Positions 33,890 to 45,191 of a stretch of 64,000 nucleotides of DNA are shown piece by piece. The notes under the pieces are model-generated. The model did no database searches and was not told where the DNA came from. It was given only the letters and a program-made list of their open reading frames with translations. The stretch's first letter is position 1; each line of letters opens with the position of its first letter. Made by a program: the position numbers and the translations under genes. Source of the DNA: Xiphophorus maculatus (lineage: Eukaryota; Chordata; Actinopteri; Cyprinodontiformes; Poeciliidae); the NCBI RefSeq assembly GCF_002775205.1, contig NC_036458.1, positions 4,432,560 through 4,496,559 on the forward strand, in the 5' to 3' direction.

Positions 33890-36800
33890 ATGGTGAGTAG
33901 CAGCGTTCCTGCTCCTCTGTGCTCTTCTGAAGGAAATATCTGGATAAAAATTCAGCCAAAACTTTGGATTTTACTCTGATTTTTTCTTTATTTGAAGGAT
34001 TTATTTATTTATTTTTTATCCGTTTAGGGGTCACTGCAGTTTGGTGATGTTCTTATCTGACGATAAAATCACTTATTTTTACCTTTTAGTGGCATATGGA
34101 GCAAAGCTAGATGCTAATTGACAAAAATCCACTTAATGTTTATTCATTTCTCTAAAGAATTCGGATTTGGAGAAGAATTTAGATCTTCACTGCAAAACCA
34201 CAAAATGTTTTAAAGTATTTTTGTCTAGTTTCTACTTGAAATAAGACGAAACTAACTTTTCAGAAAGAAGTAGAGCTTATTTTAAGTCTAATTTTAAGTC
34301 AGTAATATTGATGAAAAATGACTAGTTATAAGTGGAATGAAGTGGAACAAGATATTTTTATAACTAGTACTTTTTCATCAATGTTAACAAATAATTTACT
34401 TAAAACAAGATCTTGTATTTTGCTAAAACGTTACTTATGCTAGTTTATTTCAAATGTGTTAAAACGTTTGATCCAGAAACTACACAAGAATAATGTTTTA
34501 GATTTTGTGACTTCAAGTGCAGTTTCTGATGCAATCATTGTGTGTTGCACATCATTAATGGCTGTTAAATAAAAAATAGCTCGTGCATATGTCCTGTTTT
34601 CATTTTAAAGACCTTTAGAGGAACTTTTTGCAGATGCTAGCATGTTAAAGAACCTGCTGTGCGTTTCCAATCCAGGCACCAAAGAAGGCTAAGAGGAGGG
34701 CAGCAGCAGGAGACGGAGGCTCCTCCAACGTGTTCTCCATGTTTGAGCAGAGCCAGATTCAGGAGTACAAAGAGGTGAGATTCAAATCAATCACAATCTG
34801 ATTACTCCAAAAAAACTCAATTACTGAGTGATAAATGAAATGATTCCTAATTAAAATTAGCTTTAGCTGCTTTTGGATGGCAGCAGCTGCCTCCTCCGCT
34901 CCCCTGACAGTTCAGTAAGCAGCTGAATGCGATTAGAGACTTTGACGGCATTTCAGGCGCTCCATATCTTGCTCAACCTTTGACCTCCTGCTCAGCTGTT
35001 ATTCAAGCATCTCATAGCTCTTTGTTACAGCAAACACGCCAACACAACAGAAGCAAAAAAAAGGGAGAACTTTAGCATTAAATTAAGTGAGTGTAGAAAA
35101 ACGCAGGTGTTAAAAGTCAAAGAGATTGGATTTTAGGTGGGTTGGCTGTGAGCAGATTGGATGACGATTTCCTGAATAGAAAACATGCCGTCTGCGACAA
35201 ACGATACCGGCTTCTTGAGTGGCACTTAGTGGAGGAACGGTGCGATGATTGCAGCAATCTTAGCGCGTTCCGCAGATGGAAAGCATCTGCAGGTATCAGC
35301 ACATAAACGGCCTGTGGGTAAAACGGGAAGGGGAAGAAATAGCAAAGCGAGTCTGGAGGGTTGAGGAAAAGGTTGGCGACTGAGTTCGAGTGTCTTAAAT
35401 TACACTGGCACATCGTAGAGCGGATCGGACAGCTGGGCCCGGATGATACGTTCCCAAAAAAGACCAGGGAGGCCAGAGGGCGGATCAGCCACCCTGTCCC
35501 CGAAACCCCAAAGGCCAAATCTGACATTTTGGAAAAACCACTTCACAGCTGAAACCTAAACTCTGCAAAAACCCAATATATTACCAAGTCAAATTTCTAG
35601 TGCAAATACACTTTTAATAAGACAAAACTAACTCAGAAATCTCAGAGTTTTTTCTAGAAAGTTGTGGAGATTAATTACAAAAATTCTGGCTTTTCTTTTT
35701 CATGAGTTTTTGATTTTTGGAGCTCGGAAATTTCCTTGTTTTTTTCTAAACAGTTTCTGATATTAACATTAAAATTTCTGGGGGTAAATTTTACATTTCT
35801 GGAGATCAAAAATTTTCCAGTTTTATTTCTAGAAAGATTTAAAAAAAAAACTTCATAGAAAAAATAAATATTAATTACAATTAACATAAATTTTAATATT
35901 AAAATTTATGAGGGTTTTTTTGTATTTTCAGGTTTTGGAGCTCAGACATTTTCTTGTTTTTTTTCTGGCCTGTCAGTGTCGGTGGACAGTCATTTTTTGA
36001 CAGTTTTGAACTTTTCCTGTACTCTGCACTGCAAAAACACCAAATCTTACCAAGTATTTTTTATCTATTTTCTAGTTAAAGTATCTCAATAAACCTAAAA
36101 TAAGACAAAACTAACTTATAAGTAACTTTTCAACAAGATATAGCAGCTTGTTTTAAGTAAATAATTCCTTAGTATTGATGAAAAAGTAGTAGTTCCATTG
36201 CCAGATTATTTCACTTGGCATTATCGTTACCTAGCAACCCCAGCCAGGCCCAACCTGTAACCTAGCAACCCAGTTCTAGTTCCACTGAGTGAAATAATCT
36301 GTCAGTAGAAATAGAACTTTCTCCTCAATGTTAAATAATTGATTTAAAACAAGCTGCCATTTCTCACTGATAAGTTACTTGTAATCTAGTTTTGTCTTAT
36401 TTTAAGCGAACTACGATATTTATACTAGATATTAGACCAAAAATACTTGGTAAGATTTTGTGTTTTTGCATTGTGGACTCTGTTTCTCTAACTCTAAAGG
36501 TATTTGGCTGGAGATACCAGTGGAAAGCTGTCGTCTGTTTCTGTATAACATTTATTTCAACATGTCAAAATGTGAAGACAGTTCCCCAGTGACAAACCGT
36601 TCTCCGTTTCTCAGGCCTTCACAATCATTGACCAGAACAGAGACGGCATCATCAGCAAAGATGACCTGAGGGACGTCCTGGCCTCAATGGGTGAGCTCTT
36701 CCTGCAACCCGCTCTGTCCGCCTGGCGCCCGCGTCGCTTCCTTTTCCCGACCTCTTGTGTTGATTTCCGGTTCTGCTCCATTAAGGTCAACTCAACGTGA

Positions 36801-38046
36801 AGAATGAGGAGCTGGAGGCCATGGTCAAGGAGGCCAGCGGCCCCATCAACTTCACCGTCTTCCTCACCATGTTCGGCGAGAAGCTGAAGGGTGGGTGCCG
36901 CTTTACTTACACAACAAACATTGAGTTGGAGTTAGCATTAGTTAGCATTAGCAGACCTAACTAAACCGTCTTTTTGTATTAGGTGCTGATCCCGAGGACG
37001 TTATTCTCTCTGCCTTCAAAGTCCTGGACCCTGAGGGTACCGGAACCATCAAGAAGGAATTGTAAGAACTCGGATTTCCTTGTTTTTAATCCACCTGATG
37101 GACAGTGAAAATATTTCCTTTTAATCCTTTGAATGTTTTCCCTCCAGCCTCCAGGAGCTCCTGACCACTCAGTGCGACAGGTTCTCCCCAGAAGATGTAA
37201 GAGTTCAGCCTGTTCAGCTGTTTTGGTTGTTCAAAGGATAAATTTATGAGTTTAAACGTTTCTGAGATTACTCTAAAAATTTCTGTTTTTTTCTCAACCA
37301 TTGTAAATTTCCAAGTTTTTTTTTCTAGCAGATCTTTTAACCTTTCAAACTCAGTGAGTTTTTTCTTGAAAATTTCTCAGATCAATCAATGTCTTTTTCT
37401 TGAAAATTTTAAACTTGTATAGCTCATACATTTCCACGTTTTTCTTTCCTCAAATTTCTGAGATGAATTTTTGACTTTTCAAACAGGAATTTTCTGAGAT
37501 CAATCTCAAACATTTTTCTTGAAAATTTTTGACTCTGGAGCTCAAATTTTCTCTTGTTTGTTTCTCACAAATTTACCATTTTGGAGTTCAGAAATTTTGG
37601 AGGTTTTTTGTAGAAGGTTTCTGAGCTTCATCTCAAAATGTCAGAGATTTTTTTCTCGAATTTTTGAGTTTTTTGGCGGAAATTTACTTTTTTTTGTTTT
37701 CTATCTACAGAGGCCCTAAATACGCCATAGTACATTATCTAAGAATAATTTTGCGCAAAAAGAAAAAGAATGTTTTGTATCGCCTATAGAGCGATTGTAA
37801 CTTTAAAAACTTTGCTTAAAAAACAAAAGTCTGTCAGATTGATTAACTTTATTGGCTCTTTTGTTTATCCAAGCGTCTGAAAAGCATAATTTATTCTAAT
37901 TTCACAGGAGTTTTATTAACGACTCAATTAATTTCCCCCTGCAGGTTAAGAACATGTGGGCCGCCTTCCCCCCAGATGTGGCCGGCAACGTAGACTACAA
38001 GAACATCTGCTACGTCATCACACACGGAGAGGAGAAGGAGGAGTAA
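33890..38046 (+). CDS. mylpf: Myosin light chain, phosphorylatable, fast skeletal muscle
   Basis: Seven coding exons: 33890-33892 (ATG only), 34676-34774, 36615-36690, 36786-36890, 36983-37061, 37148-37196 and 37945-38046. All junctions are GT/AG and in frame, giving 170 residues, the usual family length. It begins APKKAKRR after Met. Ser17/Ser18 before NVFSMF are the likely myosin-light-chain-kinase sites. EF-hand 1, [12 protein letters not shown] (residues 40-51), keeps its Ca/Mg ligands; the later EF-hands are degenerate, as is normal. It ends [12 protein letters not shown]. The protein binds the neck of fast skeletal myosin heavy chain and stabilises and tunes the lever arm. A one-codon first exon behind a TATA promoter is the classical layout. 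Introns carry MITEs. Teleosts have mylpfa and mylpfb; I cannot say which this is. Confidence 0.97.
34190..34510. repeat. Palindromic MITE copy in mylpf intron 1
   Basis: actgcaaaaccacaaaatg at the left, and 'tattgatgaaaaatgactagtt' versus 'aactagtactttttcatcaatg' as inverted inner arms. The right end reads ...ttagattttgtgacttcaagtgcagt. The paired GTTGCTAGGTAAC core is absent. Confidence 0.72.
35640..35960. repeat. AT-rich element copy in mylpf intron 2
   Basis: gttttttctagaaagttgtggagattaattac and aaacagtttctgatattaacattaaaatttctgg show the same internal units as the other AT-rich copies. It is preceded by a MITE end at 35570-35640 (gcaaaaacccaatatattaccaag). Confidence 0.5.
36030..36480. 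repeat. Complete palindromic MITE with paired X-box-like motifs (mylpf intron 2)
   Basis: Best-preserved copy. The left end is cactgcaaaaacaccaaatc and the right end is gattttgtgtttttgcattg, its near reverse complement. The inner arms are ccagattatttcactt and gtgaaataatctg. The core has GTTACCTAGCAAC at 36226-36238 and GTAACCTAGCAAC at 36257-36269, 31 bp apart. Confidence 0.8.
37255..37800. repeat. AT-rich element plus 'gggcgtgg' repeat tail in mylpf intron 6
   Basis: 37255-37715 holds the 'tttctgagat.a.tc' internal units and ends aaatttac...gttttctatctacagaggcc. 37735-37800 reads tctaagaataattttgcgcaaaaag...ttttgtatcgcctatagagcg, the tail of the repeat at 7590 and 30280. Confidence 0.55.
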
Positions 38047-38231
38047 AGAGAGAGACGAAGACGAGAAAGACAGTCATCCCTCTGCTTTCTGCCTTCCTCT
38101 TTCCTCCTCTTCCTCCCTGCTCACCTCTCTGTGTAAACCCACAAGCTCAACCAATCACACCAAGAGACTCGGTTGACGCCTGTGGGAAGTCTATGTTTGC
38201 TTATGGGGAATAGGGATGATTTTTTTTTTCC

Positions 38232-38237
38232 AATAAA
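38232..38237 (+). terminator. mylpf: mylpf poly(A) signal
   Basis: AATAAA 186 bp after the stop, after a T-rich stretch. A second AATAAA at 38633-38638 could serve a longer 3' UTR. Confidence 0.7.
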
Positions 38238-39265
38238 ATTATCCTGTGACATTTCCAACATCAAGATTCACTCGAACCACCTCTCTTTGTTTTGTTTCTT
38301 GTCTGCCTTTCCCTCGGTATCTGAGAGGAAAACGGGTTAATTGGTTCTCGCTCCAATGCGTGAGAACGTCCATTTTGGCTGCAAGCAGCAGAGAGGAAGT
38401 GAGAGAACTTTCTGACTAAACTGGAAAAGCATCCTTAAAGCGATGCCGGTTTTCCTGCCGTGAAAATAAAACAAAAACAATCAGCTGAAGGAATGGGGAG
38501 AATGGGACGAAAGAAAACATTAACGTCTTCGCTCTCTTTCCCTCCACTCCTTCGCGCTTCCATGAAATCATCTTCTTCTTTTCCATAAGCTGTCTAAGAT
38601 CCAGTGACCTTCAATGCCTTTCCTCTGTAATGAATAAAGGGACAAAATGTGAATAAAAACCATTTTGCTTTTTTACAGTGTGTGCTTGTTCAGTGGCTCT
38701 GTAGGGAACAATATTATAGTTTTTTTTTATAATAATCCAAAAGCCTAACATTTACAGTTATTAAAATAATTTAGCATTTTTCTCTAAAACAGGAGCTATA
38801 CTCTTTCTGTGCGTCACTGGAAATCTATAAATAATATTTTCCTGGTAAGGATTGAGATATTTATTTTAAAAAACAACTAAACACAAGCTAAAAATTGCAA
38901 CATTTATCGTTATTAATCCAAATTATAGCTATTTTAAAAGTATTTTTTATACATCTTAATACATGAGCTGAAAATAATTATTTCTAAAAATATCTTCCAT
39001 AATAACTTTGGCAAAATTATAATAAATGGTTTTAAATATAAATATAATAACAGGTTTTTTGTTCTTTTACAAAAGATGCACATTATCAGAATAATATCAA
39101 TAATACTTTTTAGTTTATCATAATTTTTTACAAATACAAACTAATACAAGAAAATGCATCCATCCTTTTTTTCAGCAAAAGTTTTGTTTTCTTTACTTTA
39201 ATACCTAAAATAGAAATAAAGTTGTTATTCTTCACAAATTCTCTGCAGTAAATATATCAATAATT

Positions 39266-39512
39266 TACCGTATTTTCTGGACTACAAGTCGCATTTATTT
39301 TAAAATTGTAAAACGTGAGGGAAACCTCGTCTATACTGATGAGAAGTAATGCTTAATCCTTGGTTCATGTCCGTAGGTATGAATTAACATTTAATGCTTC
39401 TGTCAAAAAATGTATTATGAAGACAAAAAAAATAAAGAAAATAAAAATAAAAACATAAGTTGCAGCAGAAGCTAAACTATGAAAAAAAACTGACAGTCTG
39501 GAAAATACGGTA
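39266..39512. mobile_element. MITE with TACCGTATTTTC terminal inverted repeats
   Basis: 247 bp. The left end is TACCGTATTTTCTGGACTAC; the right end is CAGTCTGGAAAATACGGTA, its inverted counterpart. This terminus is widespread in vertebrate genomes. Noncoding. Confidence 0.75.
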
Positions 39513-41149
39513 ATTAACCTGAACTGAGGGCAAAAACGGTAAAGGTTGCAGAAAATTAAATAAATTTCACTTTAACTGTCAGCTTTATATATTATATGAA
39601 CACAAAATAATTGGGAAGCTTTTAGCCTTTAGCTAAACCTTTTGTTATGTCGGCAAAAATCGCAGCATCAAAATTAAATAAATAAATTAAATAAAGCAAA
39701 TAAAGATGTCCAATATTTTTTTTTTGTAGGAAGGGATGCTATCCAAAACTTAAAAAGAATTTTGCATTTTTGCCATTAAAAAAAAAGAATCCAGTTTTCA
39801 AATTCTTTTGGACTCGATTGAACAAATTTATTCTCAGAATAAGAACAGGATTTGGGTCACTTTCTTTCAAAATGCTTTAGTCGTGTTTTATAAAGAAAAT
39901 AAAAACTGATCTGGATTCAACAAAGTCAGCTTTTCAGTACAAGTTTCTGGATTATGAAAGCTTGATCACCAGAGATGGTTGGCATTGCTAACTGAGTGAT
40001 GGCCGATCAGATGAGAAACAAACCATAAAAAATATGTATAAATCGCAAATTTACCAATATTATCACCGTTTCAAGATTTTGTAATATTGGACAGCCGTAT
40101 TAAAATATCTTTAACTAAATAACTGACTAAATAACCAAGAAATCCATCCCATAATGTGTTTAATTTGTAGGCTCAACTAAAATAAAAATTATTTGGCGTT
40201 ATAAAGCAAAAATCAAGTTAATTTCAGTAAAGGTAAAAGAGTTTGATGTATGCTGCAATGCTCCACTTATGAAAGGAAATCAATCAAGATTCTCCTTAAA
40301 ATTTGACTTTTTGTAGCTCAAAAAAAGACATTTAATTTCAATCCGATTCCTCATCAACAGACCATTTTCTAAATTAAGGATGAAACAAAATCACACACAC
40401 ACCCTGATGACTTAATATATTACAGTTTATTACTCATCACAACTGTCATTATCGTCATTATAAATACATCAGTTGTCAATCTGAAGGAATGAATTTATTT
40501 AGCTATGATTTCATTTCACTTTCGCCACAGAGAGAGAGAGAGAGATGTAAACTTAAAAGACACAAAAAGACGTAACGGCATTGAGAGAAACACTAAGTAC
40601 TTGCATCAGTGGAGTTATTCCCAACGAAGCAGCTTCATCGTTAAAGCAGAAATGACAGACGAGGATCGACTTTATTGTTTTAATTTATCCTCAGTATTGC
40701 AGAGCCAAGTGCTGAACCTAGAAATAGTGTCAGATTCACTTTCATGACATCGCCCTCTCAGCAAATCGATGGTTAGTGACGAGGATTTGCTCACGAAACA
40801 TCTGAAAGTGTGCAGAAAACACACCGACTGAAGCACAAAAATCTTTTTTTCAGCCGATTTAATTGTGTGCTGCTGCTGCACACATCAACAGTCGTGATGG
40901 AAGAAGGTTTGCATAGACGTGGTTTGTTACGTTACACTGATCTATGATGAAACATGAGAGATATGAAGGTAAATGACATCAAAGTCAGGACATAAACAAT
41001 GAATCTGGAGGAGATGTTACGTACAACGACTAAATAACTGCTAAACAGTTAGAGACTTGATGTTTGTTCTTAGCCATCAAATGGTTTCACACAAACTATT
41101 CGGCACTATTTTACAAAGCCATAATATGGCCACGGTAGACAAAAGAAAA

Positions 41150-41710
41150 ATTCCACCAAAAAACAAAAATTCATAGATTAATCGCAAAAAAAAATCTTGG
41201 AAAATTATGAGTTTGAAAATTTGCGAGAATTTATTTATTTAAATGAATCAAAGATTTAAAAAAAAGCTCCAAGTGAAAAGTTTGCAATAAAAATTCTGAG
41301 ATTAATCTAAAAAATTTTCTAAAAAAAAAAGTTTGAAAAGTAAAAAAAAAAAAAAAAAAAAAGGAAACTTTTGGAAATTTTCCAAGTTGAAATGTCTAAA
41401 ATTTTCACATTTTGAAACAGAAATTTCCAAGTCCTTTCAAAAAAACTTTTTTGAGATTAATCTGAAAATGTTAGTTTTTCTTGCAAATGTTTTGATTTTC
41501 AAACTCAGAATTTCCAAGTTTTTTCTTGCGAATTCTTAAAATTGATCTCAAAATTTATTAATTTGTTTCTTGTAAATATTTTACTTGAGATCAAAAATTT
41601 TCTCTTTTTTTTTCCAAAGAAAATTACAGAGATCAAGATCAAAGTTTCTGAATTTTTCAGTGGACATTTACTCTTTTTTTTTCTACCTACAATGGCCCTG
41701 ATTCGCCGTA
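41150..41710. repeat. AT-rich element copy downstream of mylpf
   Basis: Internal degenerate units (gagattaatctaaaaaattttctaaaaaaaa) and a terminal ...cagtggacatttactctttttttttctacctacaatggccctgattcgcc, matching the shared end of the family. Confidence 0.6.
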
Positions 41711-42884
41711 TTGTTATTCTCAACAGGTTCAGTGCCGTTTGACATATGCATAAAGATTACAGTACGAAACACTGAGTGTAAATAGATTAGAGCGTTAGAT
41801 TTAAAACACACAAAGATATTGTCCTTGTTAAACCACCGTTAGGCGTTTCACTCAGTACAAAGAGCTTTCCTCGTGAATCCATCGACTCAGTTTGTCCTCG
41901 CTTCTTTCTTTTTAACTCTTTTCATATAATACTGTATGTCACTGAAAATAATTCAACCAAACCGACAATGAGTAAACTCAAAAGCAAAAGAAATGCATCA
42001 AGTTTGATGTGCAAAAAGTCCATCGTTCCAGTCCAACAGGTGTCTCTTCCTCTTAGAAAAATATTCAGATGAAAATAATAATTCATAATATACTATATTT
42101 GATTAAATTAACCTCCTTTATACATAAATACACCCGAATTAGACGTTAATGCTACATTGGCACACCCTGGTACTTTGCAGTAGGTCCTTAAGGAAGTGAT
42201 TTCAACAGATGAGTGAATAACTTCAATGGTGCAAGTGCAAAAAAAACAAAATCCTTCATTGTTTAAGACTTTAAAATCACAGTCTCACTGGTTAATGAGC
42301 TCAAGTTGTGAAATATTGAAATTTAATTGGATAAAATGTACAATTTGTTCATTTGGATTGAAATGAATAGTATCTCTCTTTGCCCAACAAGTGCAAAAAA
42401 ACACTTTCCTTTTTTAATATGAACAGAATTTCTCACAGACAGGAAACACCATAACAATGTTTCCTCTTTCCTTCAGTCTGTTTTGCAGTGCTGCTCCAAA
42501 GTTTGGCCTATTATGAATTCATTCTTTTAACTTAAAAACAAGATTTAGGTGCACAAATTTGAACTTCTTCTAAATGTTCTCCAAACTACAAAGAGCTGCA
42601 GAGAAATATTTGACATTTCTTCTTGGCATAAATGGCAGAACTCAACTGAACCGATTGGTTTTACGCCACAAACGCCAATTTAACCGGCTTTATCCCCTCA
42701 AAAAGGCTTCTGTGTGGATCATAAACTGACAGCAACACCAAAGTTTCACCCAGAGTTTCCAGTTTAAATGGATCATGATGCGAATAGCAACACTGAATAT
42801 GCTGGATCATCAGCGCCACTCAGTAAAGATTGAGCGTTTCTGTCATGATAACCATTATGCTAGGAAGAGTCAATATTGCACTTC

Positions 42885-42945
42885 TTTATCTGTCAAGCAC
42901 AGTGGTGGAAGCATTACGCTGTGGGCCACCAATGGTACTGATGGA
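42885..42945 (+). mobile_element. Tc1/mariner-like transposase fragment
   Basis: SVKHSGGSITLWATNGTDG resembles the VKH.GGSIM.WGCF segment of Tc1-like transposases. Only this segment is present, without catalytic residues or TIRs nearby. Confidence 0.4.
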
Positions 42946-44384
42946 CAGACTAACCAAAAATAATAACCAGTTTCAAATTTATTTATTTCACCTTAAAACA
43001 ACAGCTGGAACAAACAATCAAAACTGGTTTTCAAGTGATTAAATCAGGCAAGTGATTTAAAATTAAAACTATTCTTAAAATTAGAGTCGGTTCAATAAAT
43101 CAATTTTAGTTTATCAAGATTTTGGAAAGTTTAGGAAAATCTGGATGGGTTTTTCTCCACTGACCCACTTCTTGTGTTTCCATAGCAACGAGTGATGTCA
43201 ACAGGTCCAAGGCGGCCATCTTGTTTCATAAGCGTATTTTACAGCTTCTATTTATTTGGACGTTGAATTCAGGTCAACTTTATGACGGAAAGTTAGAGCC
43301 AGATAAAGACTCTTTTTTTTAATTACAAGTATAAAATTAGTCAAAATAATATGAGAATAAAGTTATAGTATTACCAGAATAAAGTCGTAATTAGGAGAAT
43401 AAACTCATACTTTTATACGATGAAAAGAAACAAAAAATGTAAGTGTTATATCCTGATAACTGGAGAGGATTTTTCCCTCATTAAAACAACTTTTTTCTCG
43501 TAATTCTAAGACATTTTTCTGGTAAAAATGTGTCTTTTTCAGGGAATGTTATGACTTTATTAATGTAAATAAACAAAAGTTCTCGTAGCCTGGCCTTAAT
43601 ACTCACAGAATTAATACTCACAGAAGGGATGACTGAAATAAGTCACTTTTATTATAATACTTTGTCATTTGTAATTTCTGTTTCAGAACATTTTTTATTA
43701 AATTTGGATCTGACATGAAAATATTCAGGCGTAATTTTGCCAAAAGGCATAAATAAATCATATCTTCTGTGAAAATTTAGAAGAAAATAAAGTATTTAAT
43801 TTTAGAGGTGTTTCCCATAAGTTAATTTTAATCAAGTTCTCAAATTTGTGCACCTAAGTTTGATTTTTAAAACCTCTGTTTCCATTATTCCCCCTGAAAA
43901 ACAAGCAAACGAAAGTTTGGGAGCGGCTCGGTGTTCGCCATCAGACGACATAAATAAAGTAACGGGTTTGGGAAGAACCACAGCGAGAGTTCAACACTAG
44001 TTTGAAATTACATTTAAAAAAAAGAAAAATGAAAGAAAAAATCGAGCTGTCGGAGTCCACAACACATTTCACTAATCTACTAAGGCACACACACACTCAC
44101 ACACATTTACAAAGACAATAAATACATCCTCAACATCATAAAAAGCAATTTTGTCTTCAGTGCCTACGTTTGAGATGTTTTATCCCCCGTAATCCAGTGA
44201 AACACAACGTACGGAGTGTTAATCCTGTGAGCTGCAGCTAGATTTTAATTTAAATTAATTTAACACACTATGGCACCGCTTCTAAAGACTTCCTCGTGTT
44301 TCTGTAAGAACTGACATAGACAAAAAAAAGATAAAATAAATGTTTCTCAGCAAAAAAAAAAAAAAAAATTAATCAGATTCACGC

Positions 44385-44960
44385 ACTGCAAACACACAAA
44401 ATCTTACCAAGTATTTTTTGTCTTTTTTCTAGACCAAATATCTCAGTACCCTTGAAATGAGACAAAACTAAGTTAAAAATAACTTTTCACCAAGATAAAG
44501 GAGCTTTGGAGTGTTTTACCAAGACAAAAGGATGAGGACTAAGTCGTAATAACACAAGAATAAAGTCGTAATAACACAAGAACAAAGTCATAATAACACG
44601 AGAATAAAGTTGTATGAAAATAAAATCGTAGAATTACGAGAATAAATTCCTAATTTTACAAGCATAAAGTCGGAATAACATAATAAAGCTGTAATAATAC
44701 GAGACTAAAGTTGTAATATTGTGACTTTATCCTTGTATCATTACGACTGTTATCATTTTAGGACTTTATGCTAATTTTTGTTATTATTTTCTTAGTGTCT
44801 GCCTAATATTTCAATGTTATAAGTGAAATAATATAAAAAAAATTCTCCTATTTCTTGCTGAAAAGTAACTTGTAAGCTAGTTTTGTTGTATTTCAAATGT
44901 ACTTAGATATTTGCACTAAAGTTTAGACTAAGGATCGTTCGTAATACTTTGTGTTTTTGC
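44385..44960. repeat. Palindromic MITE interrupted by 'aataaagtcgtaat' repeats
   Basis: The left arm, cactgcaaacacacaaaatcttaccaag, and the right arm, ...gtttttgcagtgcag, are a MITE pair. Between them, 44535-44780 is a run of 'cacgagaataaagtcataata' units that also occur at 43335-43570 and 56090-56370. This is one repeat nested in another. Confidence 0.65.
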
Positions 44961-45191
44961 AGTGCAGCCTGTGCTCCAGTTGTGTTGTTGGGGGCAGAAA
45001 AGCATTGAGAGGTAATCCGCCCCTCCAGGTGCTATTAAAACCATAATCCAGTCTTCATCATCTTCATCTCCATCAGTCTCTCAAATATATAAAGTCTCAG
45101 AAATGACACAGGAAGTCACCGCCTCTTAAATTAATCAGGTTTTTCTGTCCGTTTTTCCCTTCTTTTGTTTTTAAAACTATTGTGGGAAAAA

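Larger units (their letters stand above)
38650..45190. other. Convergent intergenic region; possible long tbc1d10b 3' UTR
   Basis: mylpf (plus) and tbc1d10b (minus) converge here. No coding exon was found. Contents: MITE 39266-39512; GA microsatellite 40528-40543; AT-rich element 41150-41710; a Tc1-like scrap 42885-42945; 'gagaataaagtcgtaat' repeats 43335-43570 and 44535-44780; CA-rich run 44085-44105; palindromic MITE 44385-44960. Minus-strand AATAAA signals (ttttatt/tttatt on plus), for example near 40430, would allow a tbc1d10b 3' UTR of several kb, but which one is used is unknown. Confidence 0.45.
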
